Shown here: positions 27,965-37,800 of the stretch, one piece after another | Numbering within the stretch: position 1 is the stretch's first letter | How the letters are laid out: the number at the start of each line of letters is the position of its first letter | NCBI GenBank assembly: GCA_045565995.1 | Contig: JBJLEF010000008.1 | Location: 62,001-126,000 of the forward strand | DNA: 64,000 bases | From: UBA721 sp002705165 | GTDB lineage: Bacteria; Planctomycetota; Planctomycetia; Pirellulales; Pirellulaceae | Direction of reading: 5' to 3' | Notes under the pieces: generated by a model | What the model saw: only the letters and a program-made list of their open reading frames with translations | Databases searched by the model: none | What the model was told of the DNA's origin: nothing | Position numbers and translations under genes: made by a program

Positions 27965-29422
27965 TTACACCTGACCGGCAGCAGGTACTTCAAATGGCTT
28001 ACGATATTCACGAGATAACATATGACTTGCCTTCTTATTCCCCACAATCGACTCGTCTTCCGGATTGATTTCCAGTAGTTCGCCAAAGGAGAAAGGTGTC
28101 TTGGAATAGTCAACGTTGTTATCATTCCCGTGAGCCAAGGTACGCTGGAACGTATCGTGGACGTCGTCCTGAGAAATGTGCTTATCAAGAGCTTCTTTCG
28201 CTTTATCGATATTCAGGTTACCACCGCAGTTAAGAGAGATGTTACCCAGATGACACAAAGCACTTGAAAGATGACCTTCTTCAATGTCGGCATTCAGCAC
28301 TTTATGATCTCGCTTACGTACGGCATCTATAAAGTTAGCGAAGTGGTCACCGCCTCCTGAGAAGGACTTGATTTGGTTACCGTCTTTATCAAAAGCTGTC
28401 CCGTTGTGATACGACGGACATACTGCATAACCCTCGGTACCTTCAAAAATGACCCCAATCTTAGCTCCCTTATAGGCAGCTGTTTCCAGACCACGCACTT
28501 CAAAGATTAAAGACTTCTGTCCATAACCATGTGAAACAACCTGAGTATTTGCTGTCTCACCGGCGTCCATGTAACCAAAACGACCACCGTAACTCAACGT
28601 TGAAATACAAAGGTGATCAATGCCTAGTCCCCAGCGAGCGATGTCCATTTGATGGATACCCTGATTACCGAGGTCACCATTACCGTAATCCCATTGCCAG
28701 TGCCAATCATAGTGGAACTGAGGGCGAGAAACCGACTTCTCTGGTGCAGGCCCCAACCAAAGGTCGTAGTTTATATTTTTAGGAGCATCGTACGAGCCAC
28801 GCTCACCAATTGAATTACGGCGTTTATAGCAAAGACCGCGAGCAACTTTTACTTCACCAATTCCGCCACTTTGCACGAAATCAATGAGGGTTTGCATGCC
28901 AGGATTTGAACGGGACTGAGTTCCAGTCTGACAGATACGATTGTACTTTCGAGCTGCTTCCACAATACGTCGACCTTCCGACACGTTGTGACTAACTGGC
29001 TTTTCAACGTAAACATCCTTACCCGCCTGGATAGCCCAAATAGCACCTAAAGCATGCCAATGGTTTGGGGTTGCGATACTAACGACATCTACACGGTCAT
29101 CTTCCAGTACTTTACGTATATCTTCTTCAAACGTCGGGACTTTCCCACCCTGTCGTTTACCAACTTCTTCGGCGCGACGGCCACCAACATCACGGTCAGC
29201 ATCACAGATATAAAGGATTTCTGTATCTTGACGACCTGCAAACGCACCAATATGGCTTCCGCCACGTCCGCGTACACCTACAACAGCTACCCCCAGTTTT
29301 TCGTTGGGGCTCTTGCTTTGTGTCTCTTGAGCGGCAACGATGGCCGGAGTTGTGGCAGCGGCAGCGGTTGCTGCAGCCAACATCGATTCTTCAAGAAACT
29401 GCCGACGATTTCTAATTCCCAT
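27965..29422 (-). CDS. Gfo/Idh/MocA-family oxidoreductase, TAT-exported
   Basis: About 485 residues from the ATG at 29422, which has GAAGGAG six bases upstream. The N-terminus MGIRNRRQFLEES followed by an Ala-rich stretch to about residue 33 is a twin-arginine signal, so the enzyme is exported folded with its cofactor. The NAD(P)-binding part has VGVRGRGGSHIGAF, and EKPVSHNV carries the family's EKP lysine. The C-terminal domain includes LGNQGIHQMDIARWGLG. These proteins oxidise or rearrange sugars and are very numerous in planctomycetes; the substrate is unknown. It ends in a strong terminator. Confidence 0.88.
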   Translation of the reverse strand: MGIRNRRQFLEESMLAAATAAAATTPAIVAAQETQSKSPNEKLGVAVVGVRGRGGSHIGAFAGRQDTEILYICDADRDVGGRRAEEVGKRQGGKVPTFEEDIRKVLEDDRVDVVSIATPNHWHALGAIWAIQAGKDVYVEKPVSHNVSEGRRIVEAARKYNRICQTGTQSRSNPGMQTLIDFVQSGGIGEVKVARGLCYKRRNSIGERGSYDAPKNINYDLWLGPAPEKSVSRPQFHYDWHWQWDYGNGDLGNQGIHQMDIARWGLGIDHLCISTLSYGGRFGYMDAGETANTQVVSHGYGQKSLIFEVRGLETAAYKGAKIGVIFEGTEGYAVCPSYHNGTAFDKDGNQIKSFSGGGDHFANFIDAVRKRDHKVLNADIEEGHLSSALCHLGNISLNCGGNLNIDKAKEALDKHISQDDVHDTFQRTLAHGNDNNVDYSKTPFSFGELLEINPEDESIVGNKKASHMLSREYRKPFEVPAAGQV

Positions 29423-29613
29423 GTCATTCTCCTTCTTTGCTAATTCTGAACCTGTCAAAGACCAAGTCCAACCGAAGATGTTTTATTGCATCGCCCTACC
29501 TGGGATCTCGTCAAACGAGGAGCCCCGTTTAGTAGAACGCTTTCTTTTATTACTTCACTATACCACATCCAAAAAACGATTACTCGAATCCGTTTTAGTA
29601 ACAAAAACACGGG

Positions 29614-31140
29614 CTAGTCTACATTGGACGCTTGCAGAACGGCCTCCCAGTATTTCTCAGCGGCAATATAATATCTCAACACGTCCTCCCGCTGCTGTGG
29701 ATCATCGAGTTGGACTAATTCCTGACGCTCTTTTAACCAATCAATAAAGAACTGTGTCGCTGCTTTACTGATACGACGAGAACCCCCGATTTCGACATAA
29801 AACGGACCCGAAGAAGCCAAACGATAGGTCTTGGAATTGCTGGTCACCGCACGAATCAACATCCAACCACTCTGTTTGAACTCAACTTCGGGCAAACGCC
29901 CACCCATCTTGGCATATTCATCCAGCGGAATATTCTCAATGACCAGACCGTCACGAACGATCTCAAGATACTCCACTTTATCCTGCACTGCCAAACTCAG
30001 CGTTGCCTGCAATGTCAGACTCTCCCCCTGTTCTGCCGTAAAGACATGACCAGGAACTTTTCCATTGACCAGGGGACGCATTAAAGGGCCGTTGGTGACG
30101 ACGACCTTTCCTTGTTTTAAGTTTTCCCACCAGGTATCCCAGCTGAATTCTTCGCCGCAAAAGACATAAACACGGTTGTACCCAACAGGATTATCAAGCA
30201 CGCCCGAAGCCGAACCCGCTGAAGGAGCAATACGATGACCCGTATTCAGAATTCGATAATAAATCTCTTGAGACCACTGGCCATTCCCATGGACACCGGG
30301 GAAACGCTTCACGTCTCGCTCTTTCCCCCAGGCTTCATTGGACAGCATCTTCTTTCGCTGCATGTGGCTATTCAGTAACCCAATGGAATCAACCATCCCG
30401 CTCGCAATCCACAGCGGCGTATCCCACCAAAAAGGCTTTTCGATATCAACGTGTACGCCCGGCATCTTCCGAATAGGCATTAAGTAATGCATGGACGAAG
30501 GATAGTGCTTTGTCCCTTCGGTAATATCAAAGACTTCTGGCATCTTATGATATAGCAAGGCCCCACCGTCTCGTTCGTCCTCTCCGCTGAGCACATGCAT
30601 AAACCGTTTCTCATCCACCACCTGCAAAGGCGATTCTGGTAACTCGTCGTTTAACCACTGATTCTTTTGGTTCCACCACGTAATTACAGGCGCAACATAA
30701 AGATCCTCAGCCTGCATCAGCAAAGGAACATCCTTCAAATCACGATGAATATGCAAGTCGCCTGCATACCATCCCTTTTTCGACATATCCAGGATTCGCT
30801 GGAGTGGTATTACTTTAGACTCACGAGCCCCCGGTAGCATGCGGAAGTTCCCATAGTGAATTCGATATTCCGGCCCACGTTCTATCTCAAACCGATAGTC
30901 TCCAGGGGGCACACGAAGTCGTACCCTTCCCTTGCACACAAAATGATCGTGCCAAAATGGCAAGGTTGGCGGATGCACAAATTTACCCGTCGAATCCCAG
31001 AGGTGAATCCTCGCAGGAATCTGTTGCTTAGATTCAGAATCCACTATTTGCAAATCAATCACACCTATTTGAGCAACGAGGGTAAGCTCCCCGAGTGAGA
31101 TTAGCGTTAAGGCTGCAAAAACAATTGTCTTCCGAAACAT
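29614..31140 (-). CDS. CehA/McbA-like metallohydrolase, exported
   Basis: About 508 residues from the ATG at 31140, chosen for AAGGTG six bases upstream; an ATG at 31170 is the alternative. The first 24 residues are a signal peptide. Residues 25-115 look like a small carboxypeptidase-regulatory-like beta domain, followed by a PHP/CehA-type hydrolase domain starting at GDLHIHRD (His130 and His132). Similar exported proteins are common in planctomycetes, where the substrate is unknown. Divergent from the dnaJ-like gene. Confidence 0.7.
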   Translation of the reverse strand: MFRKTIVFAALTLISLGELTLVAQIGVIDLQIVDSESKQQIPARIHLWDSTGKFVHPPTLPFWHDHFVCKGRVRLRVPPGDYRFEIERGPEYRIHYGNFRMLPGARESKVIPLQRILDMSKKGWYAGDLHIHRDLKDVPLLMQAEDLYVAPVITWWNQKNQWLNDELPESPLQVVDEKRFMHVLSGEDERDGGALLYHKMPEVFDITEGTKHYPSSMHYLMPIRKMPGVHVDIEKPFWWDTPLWIASGMVDSIGLLNSHMQRKKMLSNEAWGKERDVKRFPGVHGNGQWSQEIYYRILNTGHRIAPSAGSASGVLDNPVGYNRVYVFCGEEFSWDTWWENLKQGKVVVTNGPLMRPLVNGKVPGHVFTAEQGESLTLQATLSLAVQDKVEYLEIVRDGLVIENIPLDEYAKMGGRLPEVEFKQSGWMLIRAVTSNSKTYRLASSGPFYVEIGGSRRISKAATQFFIDWLKERQELVQLDDPQQREDVLRYYIAAEKYWEAVLQASNVD

Positions 31141-31340
31141 GAAACACCTTTCCAACGACGAATTCACCATGTAAGCCCTTCGGCCATCACGAAAGTCATT
31201 AAAGAGTAAAGAATTTGGAAAAGTAAGGCATTACCGATTTATCCACGAACTCGCGGTCACTTACAGGCAACACTGCTTGTTGTTAAAATCCCAGTAGAAG
31301 AACGGTAAACTATTCACTCGCTTTACTGCATGTTTTGAGC

Positions 31341-32231
31341 ATGAGCACTGACTACTACAACACTTTAGGGATCAAACGAAACGCTTCGGATAAAGAAATC
31401 CAGAAGGCGTACCGTGACCTTGCACGCAAATATCATCCCGACATGAATCCGGATGACGACTCGGCCAAACGCAAGTTTCAGGAAGTACAACAGGCGTACG
31501 ATGTCCTCTCGGATGAACAAAAACGCTCTCAATACAACCAATTCGGTGCTGGCTTCGAACAAATGGGGGGCGGTGGCAACCCCTTTGGAGGTGGAGGTGG
31601 AGGTGCCGATCTCGAATCAATTTTTGGTGGCATGGGCGGAGGAGGATTTGAACAATTCTTCAACTTCGGTGGTGGCCAACGGGGTCCACGCCCTAAACAA
31701 GGGCAGGACCTTGAGTTGTCGCAGGACATCCCCTTTGCAACCGCTGTCACCGGTGGAGAATTCACTGTCAACGTAATGGGACCTAACGGCTCACGAAAAC
31801 CGGTCACCGTGAAGGTGCCATCTGGGATCAAGCAGGATAAAAGGATTCGCGTACGCGGCTACGGTCAGGCTGGTCAGGGAGGAGCACCAAACGGTGACCT
31901 CTTCATCAAGATTAATATCTGCGACCACCCTAACTACACCCGATCCGGTCGTGATTTAGAACTCGAAGTCCCCATTACTTTGGTTGAGGCGATTCGTGGC
32001 ACAGCAATCGAAATCCCCACGCCATACAGTACAATCGACCTAAAAATACCTCCTGGCATCCAAAGTGGTAAGAGGATCCGAGTTCCAAAACACGGAGTTT
32101 CTCACAAATCCGGACGAGGGAATCTTTACGTCACAATACAAATCACAATCCCACAATCGATTCCCGAATCTCTCACGGAAGAAATCGAGATGTTAGAACA
32201 ATCCAGCCCACGTGAAAAACTCACTTGGTAA
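31341..32231 (+). CDS. DnaJ-like co-chaperone without zinc finger (CbpA type)
   Basis: About 296 residues from the ATG at 31341. The J domain (1-66) has HPD at 32-34, which stimulates DnaK. A Gly/Phe-rich region (69-115) follows, then two C-terminal beta domains for substrate binding. The four CxxCxGxG zinc repeats of DnaJ are absent, making it a class B, CbpA-like protein. No dnaK or grpE is adjacent. It is immediately upstream of rnpA and yidD and likely shares their transcript. Confidence 0.93.
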   Translation: MSTDYYNTLGIKRNASDKEIQKAYRDLARKYHPDMNPDDDSAKRKFQEVQQAYDVLSDEQKRSQYNQFGAGFEQMGGGGNPFGGGGGGADLESIFGGMGGGGFEQFFNFGGGQRGPRPKQGQDLELSQDIPFATAVTGGEFTVNVMGPNGSRKPVTVKVPSGIKQDKRIRVRGYGQAGQGGAPNGDLFIKINICDHPNYTRSGRDLELEVPITLVEAIRGTAIEIPTPYSTIDLKIPPGIQSGKRIRVPKHGVSHKSGRGNLYVTIQITIPQSIPESLTEEIEMLEQSSPREKLTW

Positions 32232-32236
32232 CCGAA

Positions 32237-32599
32237 ATGTCAGAATCACTAACATTTCCGAAAAGCCTAAGACTTAGAACGCCGGCGGAATTTTCGGCTG
32301 TTTATGCTAGTGGGGTATTTGCAGCTGACAAAGTGCTAGTCATTAACTTTAAAGCCAACCCAAAACAAATGAGCCGAATGGGGCTCTCCATCCCCAAAAA
32401 GACTGGGAACTCGCCTATTCGCAACTTATGGAAACGGCATTGTCGTGAAGCCTTTCGAACACAGCAGCACAAACTACCTAAAGGAATCGACTTCGTGATT
32501 CGGCCTCGCAAAGGCGCTTCTCCAAATGCCGAAGCCATCAAAAAGTCGCTCACCAAACTGCTGATCCAAGGCCAACGAAAACTGGAGAAACTGAGATGA
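32237..32599 (+). CDS. rnpA: Ribonuclease P protein component
   Basis: About 120 residues from the ATG at 32237, five bases after the dnaJ-like stop; a TTG at 32225 would overlap that gene. The RNR signature KTGNSPIRNLWKRHCREAF is at about 55-73 and binds the catalytic RNA. It helps RNase P mature tRNA 5' ends. The gene usually follows rpmH; here it follows a dnaJ-like gene and no rpmH is visible upstream. The stop overlaps the yidD start by 4 bases (ATGA). Confidence 0.94.
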   Translation: MSESLTFPKSLRLRTPAEFSAVYASGVFAADKVLVINFKANPKQMSRMGLSIPKKTGNSPIRNLWKRHCREAFRTQQHKLPKGIDFVIRPRKGASPNAEAIKKSLTKLLIQGQRKLEKLR

Positions 32600-32844
32600 A
32601 AGCTATCATTCATCTCTTTCTGATGATCCGAAGAGTTTTTAGTGAACTGCTGATCGGCATTGTACGACTTTACCAGCTCTTCTTAAGCCCTATTTTCGGT
32701 CAAAGCTGCCGATTTACCCCAACTTGCAGTAACTACTACATACAAGCGGTTCGCAAATATGGACCGATCAGAGGTTCGGTGATGGGAGCTTGGCGGATCT
32801 GCCGTTGCAACCCGTGGGGAGGGAGTGGCGAAGATCTCCCCTAA
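32596..32844 (+). CDS. yidD: Membrane protein insertion efficiency factor
   Basis: An 82-residue YidD protein. The signature CRFTPTCSNYYIQAVRKYG (38-56) and CRCNPWGG (69-76) are complete, and an amphipathic N-terminus (about 10-35) would lie on the membrane. It aids insertion of proteins by YidC. The order rnpA-yidD is universal in bacteria; yidC does not follow here. Confidence 0.95.
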   Translation: MKAIIHLFLMIRRVFSELLIGIVRLYQLFLSPIFGQSCRFTPTCSNYYIQAVRKYGPIRGSVMGAWRICRCNPWGGSGEDLP

Positions 32845-32937
32845 GATGTAATTATTCTCCCGGGGACTCAACTACGCTCGCCGCTTCTCTATTGACCCAA
32901 TTTGCCGATTTCCCTTATTTTTGAGCTCGTCTCGCCT

Positions 32938-32975
32938 TGCAACTTGACAGCATTTTAATGTTGCAGGCATATATT
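32938..32975 (+). promoter_or_regulatory. Candidate promoter for the FlgI-like lipoprotein gene
   Basis: A perfect -35 TTGACA at 32944-32949 is followed by CATATA (18-base gap) and TATATT (20-base gap) as -10 candidates. A 6-bp inverted repeat (TGCAAC at 32938-32943, GTTGCA at 32960-32965) brackets the -35 region and could be an operator. The spacing is not ideal, so this is a moderate call. Confidence 0.4.
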
Positions 32976-33015
32976 TTGCACGCAAATGGATTTGCGCTTA
33001 GGGAGTAATTGGGGC

Positions 33016-34869
33016 ATGAAGCCTGCTTTGAAACTAAAAACATCCTTCACTTGGAAAATTGGCAGCCTATTATTGGCATCGATTCTTTCCACCGGCTGCA
33101 GTCTTACCGACAGCCTTCCGGGTTCCAAGCAATTACAAGATCTCATCCCTGGTGGAGAAGACGAGCAACAACAACCCCTTACGGTTGGTGATCTAACGGT
33201 ACCTAATGGCATGAATTACCTGAAGGTGGAAAGTATCGGTTTGGTAACCGGTTTGAAAAACACCGGCAGTACACCACCGTCAGGTATGCATCGCCAAATG
33301 CTTATTGACGAAATGCAGACTCATGATGTCGAGAACCCCAATGCATTACTAAGTTCGCCACGAACCTCACTGGTAATGCTTCGGGGATATTTACCTCCGG
33401 GGGTGCGTAAGGGCGATGCTTTTGACATTGAAATCCGTATACCCTCCCACTCCCAAACCTCCAGTTTGCGTGATGGTTTTCTACTGCGTTCGAGGATGCG
33501 TGAACTTGCTGTACTCAACCAAAATGTCCGAACAGGTCATGTTGCCGCGTTATCTGAAGGCTCTGTGTTGGCACATTCACTTTTCCGAGGTGAAGCTGAC
33601 AACACGAACAGTCGTTCAGGCATCGTTCTAGGGGGAGGTGTTTCCCATATGGATCGCCCGCTAGGCCTACTAATAAAAACAAAGTACAGTTCAATTCGAA
33701 CATCAACGCGCGTGGCTTCGGCCATCAATCGCCGTTTCTTACAATACACGGACGAGAACAGCAAAGGCGTTGCCAACGCCAAAAGCGATAACTATGTCGA
33801 ATTGATCGTGCACGAGAGCTATCGCCACAACGTATCGCGATACATGAACGTAGTACGCAGCGTTGTCGTCGGAGAATCAGATGTTGCCAGTCATGAACGC
33901 AAGGAACTCCTGTTGGCAAAGCTGCTTGAGCCCACCACGGCCGCTGAAGCTGCTATGCAGCTTGAAGCTATCGGTACAGAATCGATCCCCACTTTAAAAC
34001 AGGGATTGTCCAGCAATGATCCGGAAGTACGTTTTTACTCTGCTGAATCATTGGCCTATCTGGACGAACCGGACGCAGCCCCAGCACTTAGCCAACTAGC
34101 GGCCCAGCACATTGCTTTTCGCTGGCATGCTATGACTGCACTTGCCGGAATGGATCACGTAAATGCGTTGGATGCTATTACCGAATTGCTCAATGCAGAA
34201 AGTGCAGAAACACGTGTTGGCGCGTTCCGCGCATTGTGGACTCGCAACCCAAATTCGCCATTAGTTAATGGGCGACAATTCAGCGACTTCCATTACCATC
34301 AAGTGGAAACCACTGCGTATCCCTTGATCCACATTGCGATGTCCAAACGCCCTGAAATGATCACCTTTGGCAATAACGTTCATGTCACTCCGGTTGACCA
34401 TGTCTTTGCCGGAAAAGAGATCATTGTAAAAAACAAAGGGGATGGGCAGTTACAAATCAGTCGATTTTCGCCGAACCAAAAAGACCGTTACGCCACATCC
34501 ACAACAAAACTGGACGATGTAGTTCGGGCGATTGCTGAAGTCGACGGTAACTATTCCGATGTTGTTGATATGCTTCAAACACTTAAAAAGACTGATGCGA
34601 TCAACGCTCGTGTTCTTGTCGGAGCGCGGCCTCGTCCCGTGTGGAATTACAATCGTCTTTCCAATTCCGATATTAGTGACCAATCCCCAGCATTTGATAT
34701 CACCAACCCAATTCCCGAACTTTATTTTGACCGTCTGGCCGAAACAGAAGCTGAAGCTGTCAAACGCAATCGCACTCGTGCTGATGCCGTCAATTCGGAA
34801 CGCGATGATAACAAAACCCAGGGCGGGGGCTTCTTTAATCAAGTAAAATCTGCCATTCCTGGCATTTAA
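33016..34869 (+). CDS. FlgI-like P-ring homologue with HEAT-repeat insertion, lipoprotein
   Basis: About 617 residues from the ATG at 33016; an ATG at 32986 is possible. The N-terminus is a lipoprotein signal ending at Cys28 in SILSTGC. Residues 68-285 resemble flagellar P-ring protein FlgI, with SIGLVTGLKNTG (73-84), MLRGYLPPGVRKGDAFDI (121-138) and SSLRDGFLL (149-157). Residues about 295-410 form helical HEAT-like repeats. FlgI-like sequence resumes near the end with KLDDVVRAIAEV (498-509) and VVDMLQTL (516-523), the spot where FlgI has LNNVVRALNAL and a matching helix. A disordered tail (about 570-617) is added. It is away from other flagellar genes, beside smc. Confidence 0.7.
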   Translation: MKPALKLKTSFTWKIGSLLLASILSTGCSLTDSLPGSKQLQDLIPGGEDEQQQPLTVGDLTVPNGMNYLKVESIGLVTGLKNTGSTPPSGMHRQMLIDEMQTHDVENPNALLSSPRTSLVMLRGYLPPGVRKGDAFDIEIRIPSHSQTSSLRDGFLLRSRMRELAVLNQNVRTGHVAALSEGSVLAHSLFRGEADNTNSRSGIVLGGGVSHMDRPLGLLIKTKYSSIRTSTRVASAINRRFLQYTDENSKGVANAKSDNYVELIVHESYRHNVSRYMNVVRSVVVGESDVASHERKELLLAKLLEPTTAAEAAMQLEAIGTESIPTLKQGLSSNDPEVRFYSAESLAYLDEPDAAPALSQLAAQHIAFRWHAMTALAGMDHVNALDAITELLNAESAETRVGAFRALWTRNPNSPLVNGRQFSDFHYHQVETTAYPLIHIAMSKRPEMITFGNNVHVTPVDHVFAGKEIIVKNKGDGQLQISRFSPNQKDRYATSTTKLDDVVRAIAEVDGNYSDVVDMLQTLKKTDAINARVLVGARPRPVWNYNRLSNSDISDQSPAFDITNPIPELYFDRLAETEAEAVKRNRTRADAVNSERDDNKTQGGGFFNQVKSAIPGI

Positions 34870-34896
34870 CCTTTAACCCACAGGCAAATCCGATCG

Positions 34897-37800
34897 ATGC
34901 TGAAAGCCCTGGAATTAACCGGCTTTAAGAGCTTCGCCGATAAAACGCGGTTTGAATTCCCCGAGGGAATCACCGTTGTTGTGGGTCCTAATGGTTCCGG
35001 AAAGTCGAATGTCGTCGACGCCGTCAAATGGGTTTTAGGGACGACTAGCGCGAAGAGTCTTCGCGGAAAAGAAATGTCTGATGTGATTTTCAAAAGCCCC
35101 AATCAGTCAAACCGACGGGATATCAATAGTGCCGAAGCAACCATCATCTTCGACAACACCACTCGCATATTACCTCTAGACCAGGACGAAGTCAGGGTTA
35201 CTCGACGCGTCTATCGTAGTGGAGAGGGCGAATACCTGATAAACGACGAGCCATGCCGCCTCAAGGATATCAAAAATCTAATTCGTGGCACGGGAGTCGG
35301 AGCAGATGCTTACAGCATCATTGAGCAGGGCAAAGTTGCACGGATGTTGGAATCCTCCAGCAAAGATCGTCGGCAACTGTTTGAAGAAGCTGCTGGAATT
35401 AGCCGCTTTAAAGCAAAAAAGATAGAAACATTACGTCGTTTGGACCGCGTCGACCAGAATCTACTACGCCTTTCGGACATCGTCGATGAAGTCGAAGGTA
35501 GGCTCAGAGCAGTACGCAATCAAGCAACTAAAGCCCGGCGATATAAAGAATACAGCGATCGTCTCCAACAACTGCGCACCCAGATCGGCCGAACGCAGTG
35601 GCGGCAACTTGGCGAAAATATCAACATTTTCGATAAGCAAATCGCAGAGGTAGAAACCCAAGCCAATGAACTCAATGTTCAATTAGAGCAGAGCAGTCAA
35701 ACCATTGCCGAGTTTGATGGACAGCTTGAGAGACTGTCCGGCGATCTTCAAGGTCAGGATGAATTATCGGCCGCTGTGCGTGAGAAGTTAGCTGAATTCA
35801 TTACGACACAAACAGTGCAAACCCAACGACTGGACGAACTTACGAGTGAGATTTCAAGACATCGCATCCAGTTAGCTGTCACTCAATCCGGAGTCGGCGG
35901 GATCGAGGATCGGCTGACGAATACCAATACCGAGCTTGCTCGTTTTCGTAAGAACCTAGAAGAAACTCAGCTGGAACTAGATCAAGTCGAAATTCGACAA
36001 CATGAACTTAAATCTAACATTATCCAAATTCAGTCGGATACCGAAAAACAGCGTCAAGAGCAGGTAACTGCCACGAAGGATGTTAGTGAAACTCAAGCTG
36101 ACTATAACCGGCTAACCGTTCTAGCCGAAGAACTCGATGGCCAGTTCTCTTCGATTGAAGCTCAACTCACCTCTTCCCAATCGACACTCAAATCACTGGA
36201 GCAATCCGCTTCACTTCATCAGGGTGCCGAAGCCGATTTAACGGCCGCACTATCCATTGCTGAGGAGGAAACTGAAACGGTCTCGCGAGAAATCACTGAA
36301 AACCGCAGGGTGCACAGCCGACGTCAGCAAAATCTGCAAGCTTTGATGGAGCGACTAACCGCTGTGCGGGAACGTCGTAATGTCCTTCAGGAACTGGAAA
36401 CCAGAAATGCTGGCATCAGTGAAACCGTCCGGCAATTACTCAGTCCACAAGATACCGACGAGTTCGGCACTCCTCCCTTGGGAGTCATCGGCTTAGTGGC
36501 CGACTTATTAGAAGTTGACTTCACTTCCGCCTCGCTCATTGATCTTGCTCTCGGCGATCGGGCGCAGATGATCGTCACCGAGAATCAAGAGTTGCTTGAT
36601 TCATACCGGACCGGCCGAACTTCATTGGATTCTCAAATTACTCTGATTAATCTAGGCCGCCTTGGTCCCCATCCATCTCCGCTTACCCTGGAGAGCCACC
36701 CCAAAGTAGTCTGCCGGGCGGACCAATTAATACACTGTGCTGACCGATTGCGACCACTGTTTACAATGCTTTTAGGCGACAGTTGGATTACTCAGGATCT
36801 AACTTCTGCTCAGCATCTGTGGGAACGCTATCGTGGCCAGATCCAGGTAATCACCAAAGCTGGAGAACGATTAGATCATCAGGGCACGTTGACAATGGGT
36901 CCACCTGATTCTTCCAGCGAGCTCATCTCACGACGTAGCGAATTAAGAAACTTGAATCAGGACATCTTCGTCCTTGAAGCTCAAGTGCAGGACAACCGAG
37001 ACGAACAGCACCGCCTGCAGCAAAACATTTCCCAACAAGAAGAACAACTCGAAGGAATTCGTTTGCTTATTCAGGCAAAGAGAACGCAGCTTAATGAGCA
37101 ACAAGTTGAATTGCGAAGTTGTGAAGAGCGAATTAAACACGAATCTTCGCGAATTGCCACGCTGGATTCTGACTTACGGAGTACCCGCGGCAAACAGCGT
37201 AGCACGGCAACAGAACTAAAAACTCAAAAAGAAAAGCTGGCTTCGTTAACGCGGTATCTGACGGAGATTACAAGTAGCCTCGGCCGATTCAATAAAGCAT
37301 TCCACGAACTGGAACGACAAACTCAGACATTAAACAAACAGGCCGTTCAATTGCGCATTGCCACTGGCACAAGCGAGCAACGATTACAAGCACTTGAATC
37401 GCAACTACTTCAATACTCTCAGGACCACCATGAGAAAAAGAACGTGGTTGATGATCAAACACGACTGCTAAGCCAGGCGGAGAACAGACACCTCGACGCC
37501 ACAATGAAGATCCTCACGGCCACATCACAGTTAGCTGAACTCTATCTGACAAAAGCCCGATACCGCGACACCACCGTCGCCATTAGACAGCGACAGGATG
37601 AAGTCTCCGCTGAACGCAAACATGAATTGAGAGCCGGCGACAAAACACGTAAAGAAATTGAATTACTGGTCTCCAAGAAACACGAGATCGAGCTTTCTTC
37701 CAGTGAAATAAAATCGCAAAGGGGTACGCTCGAAGCACGTCTACGGGAAGATTATGGCATAGAACTCTCGTCCTTACAGGTCAACGACGAAACCGAGGAA

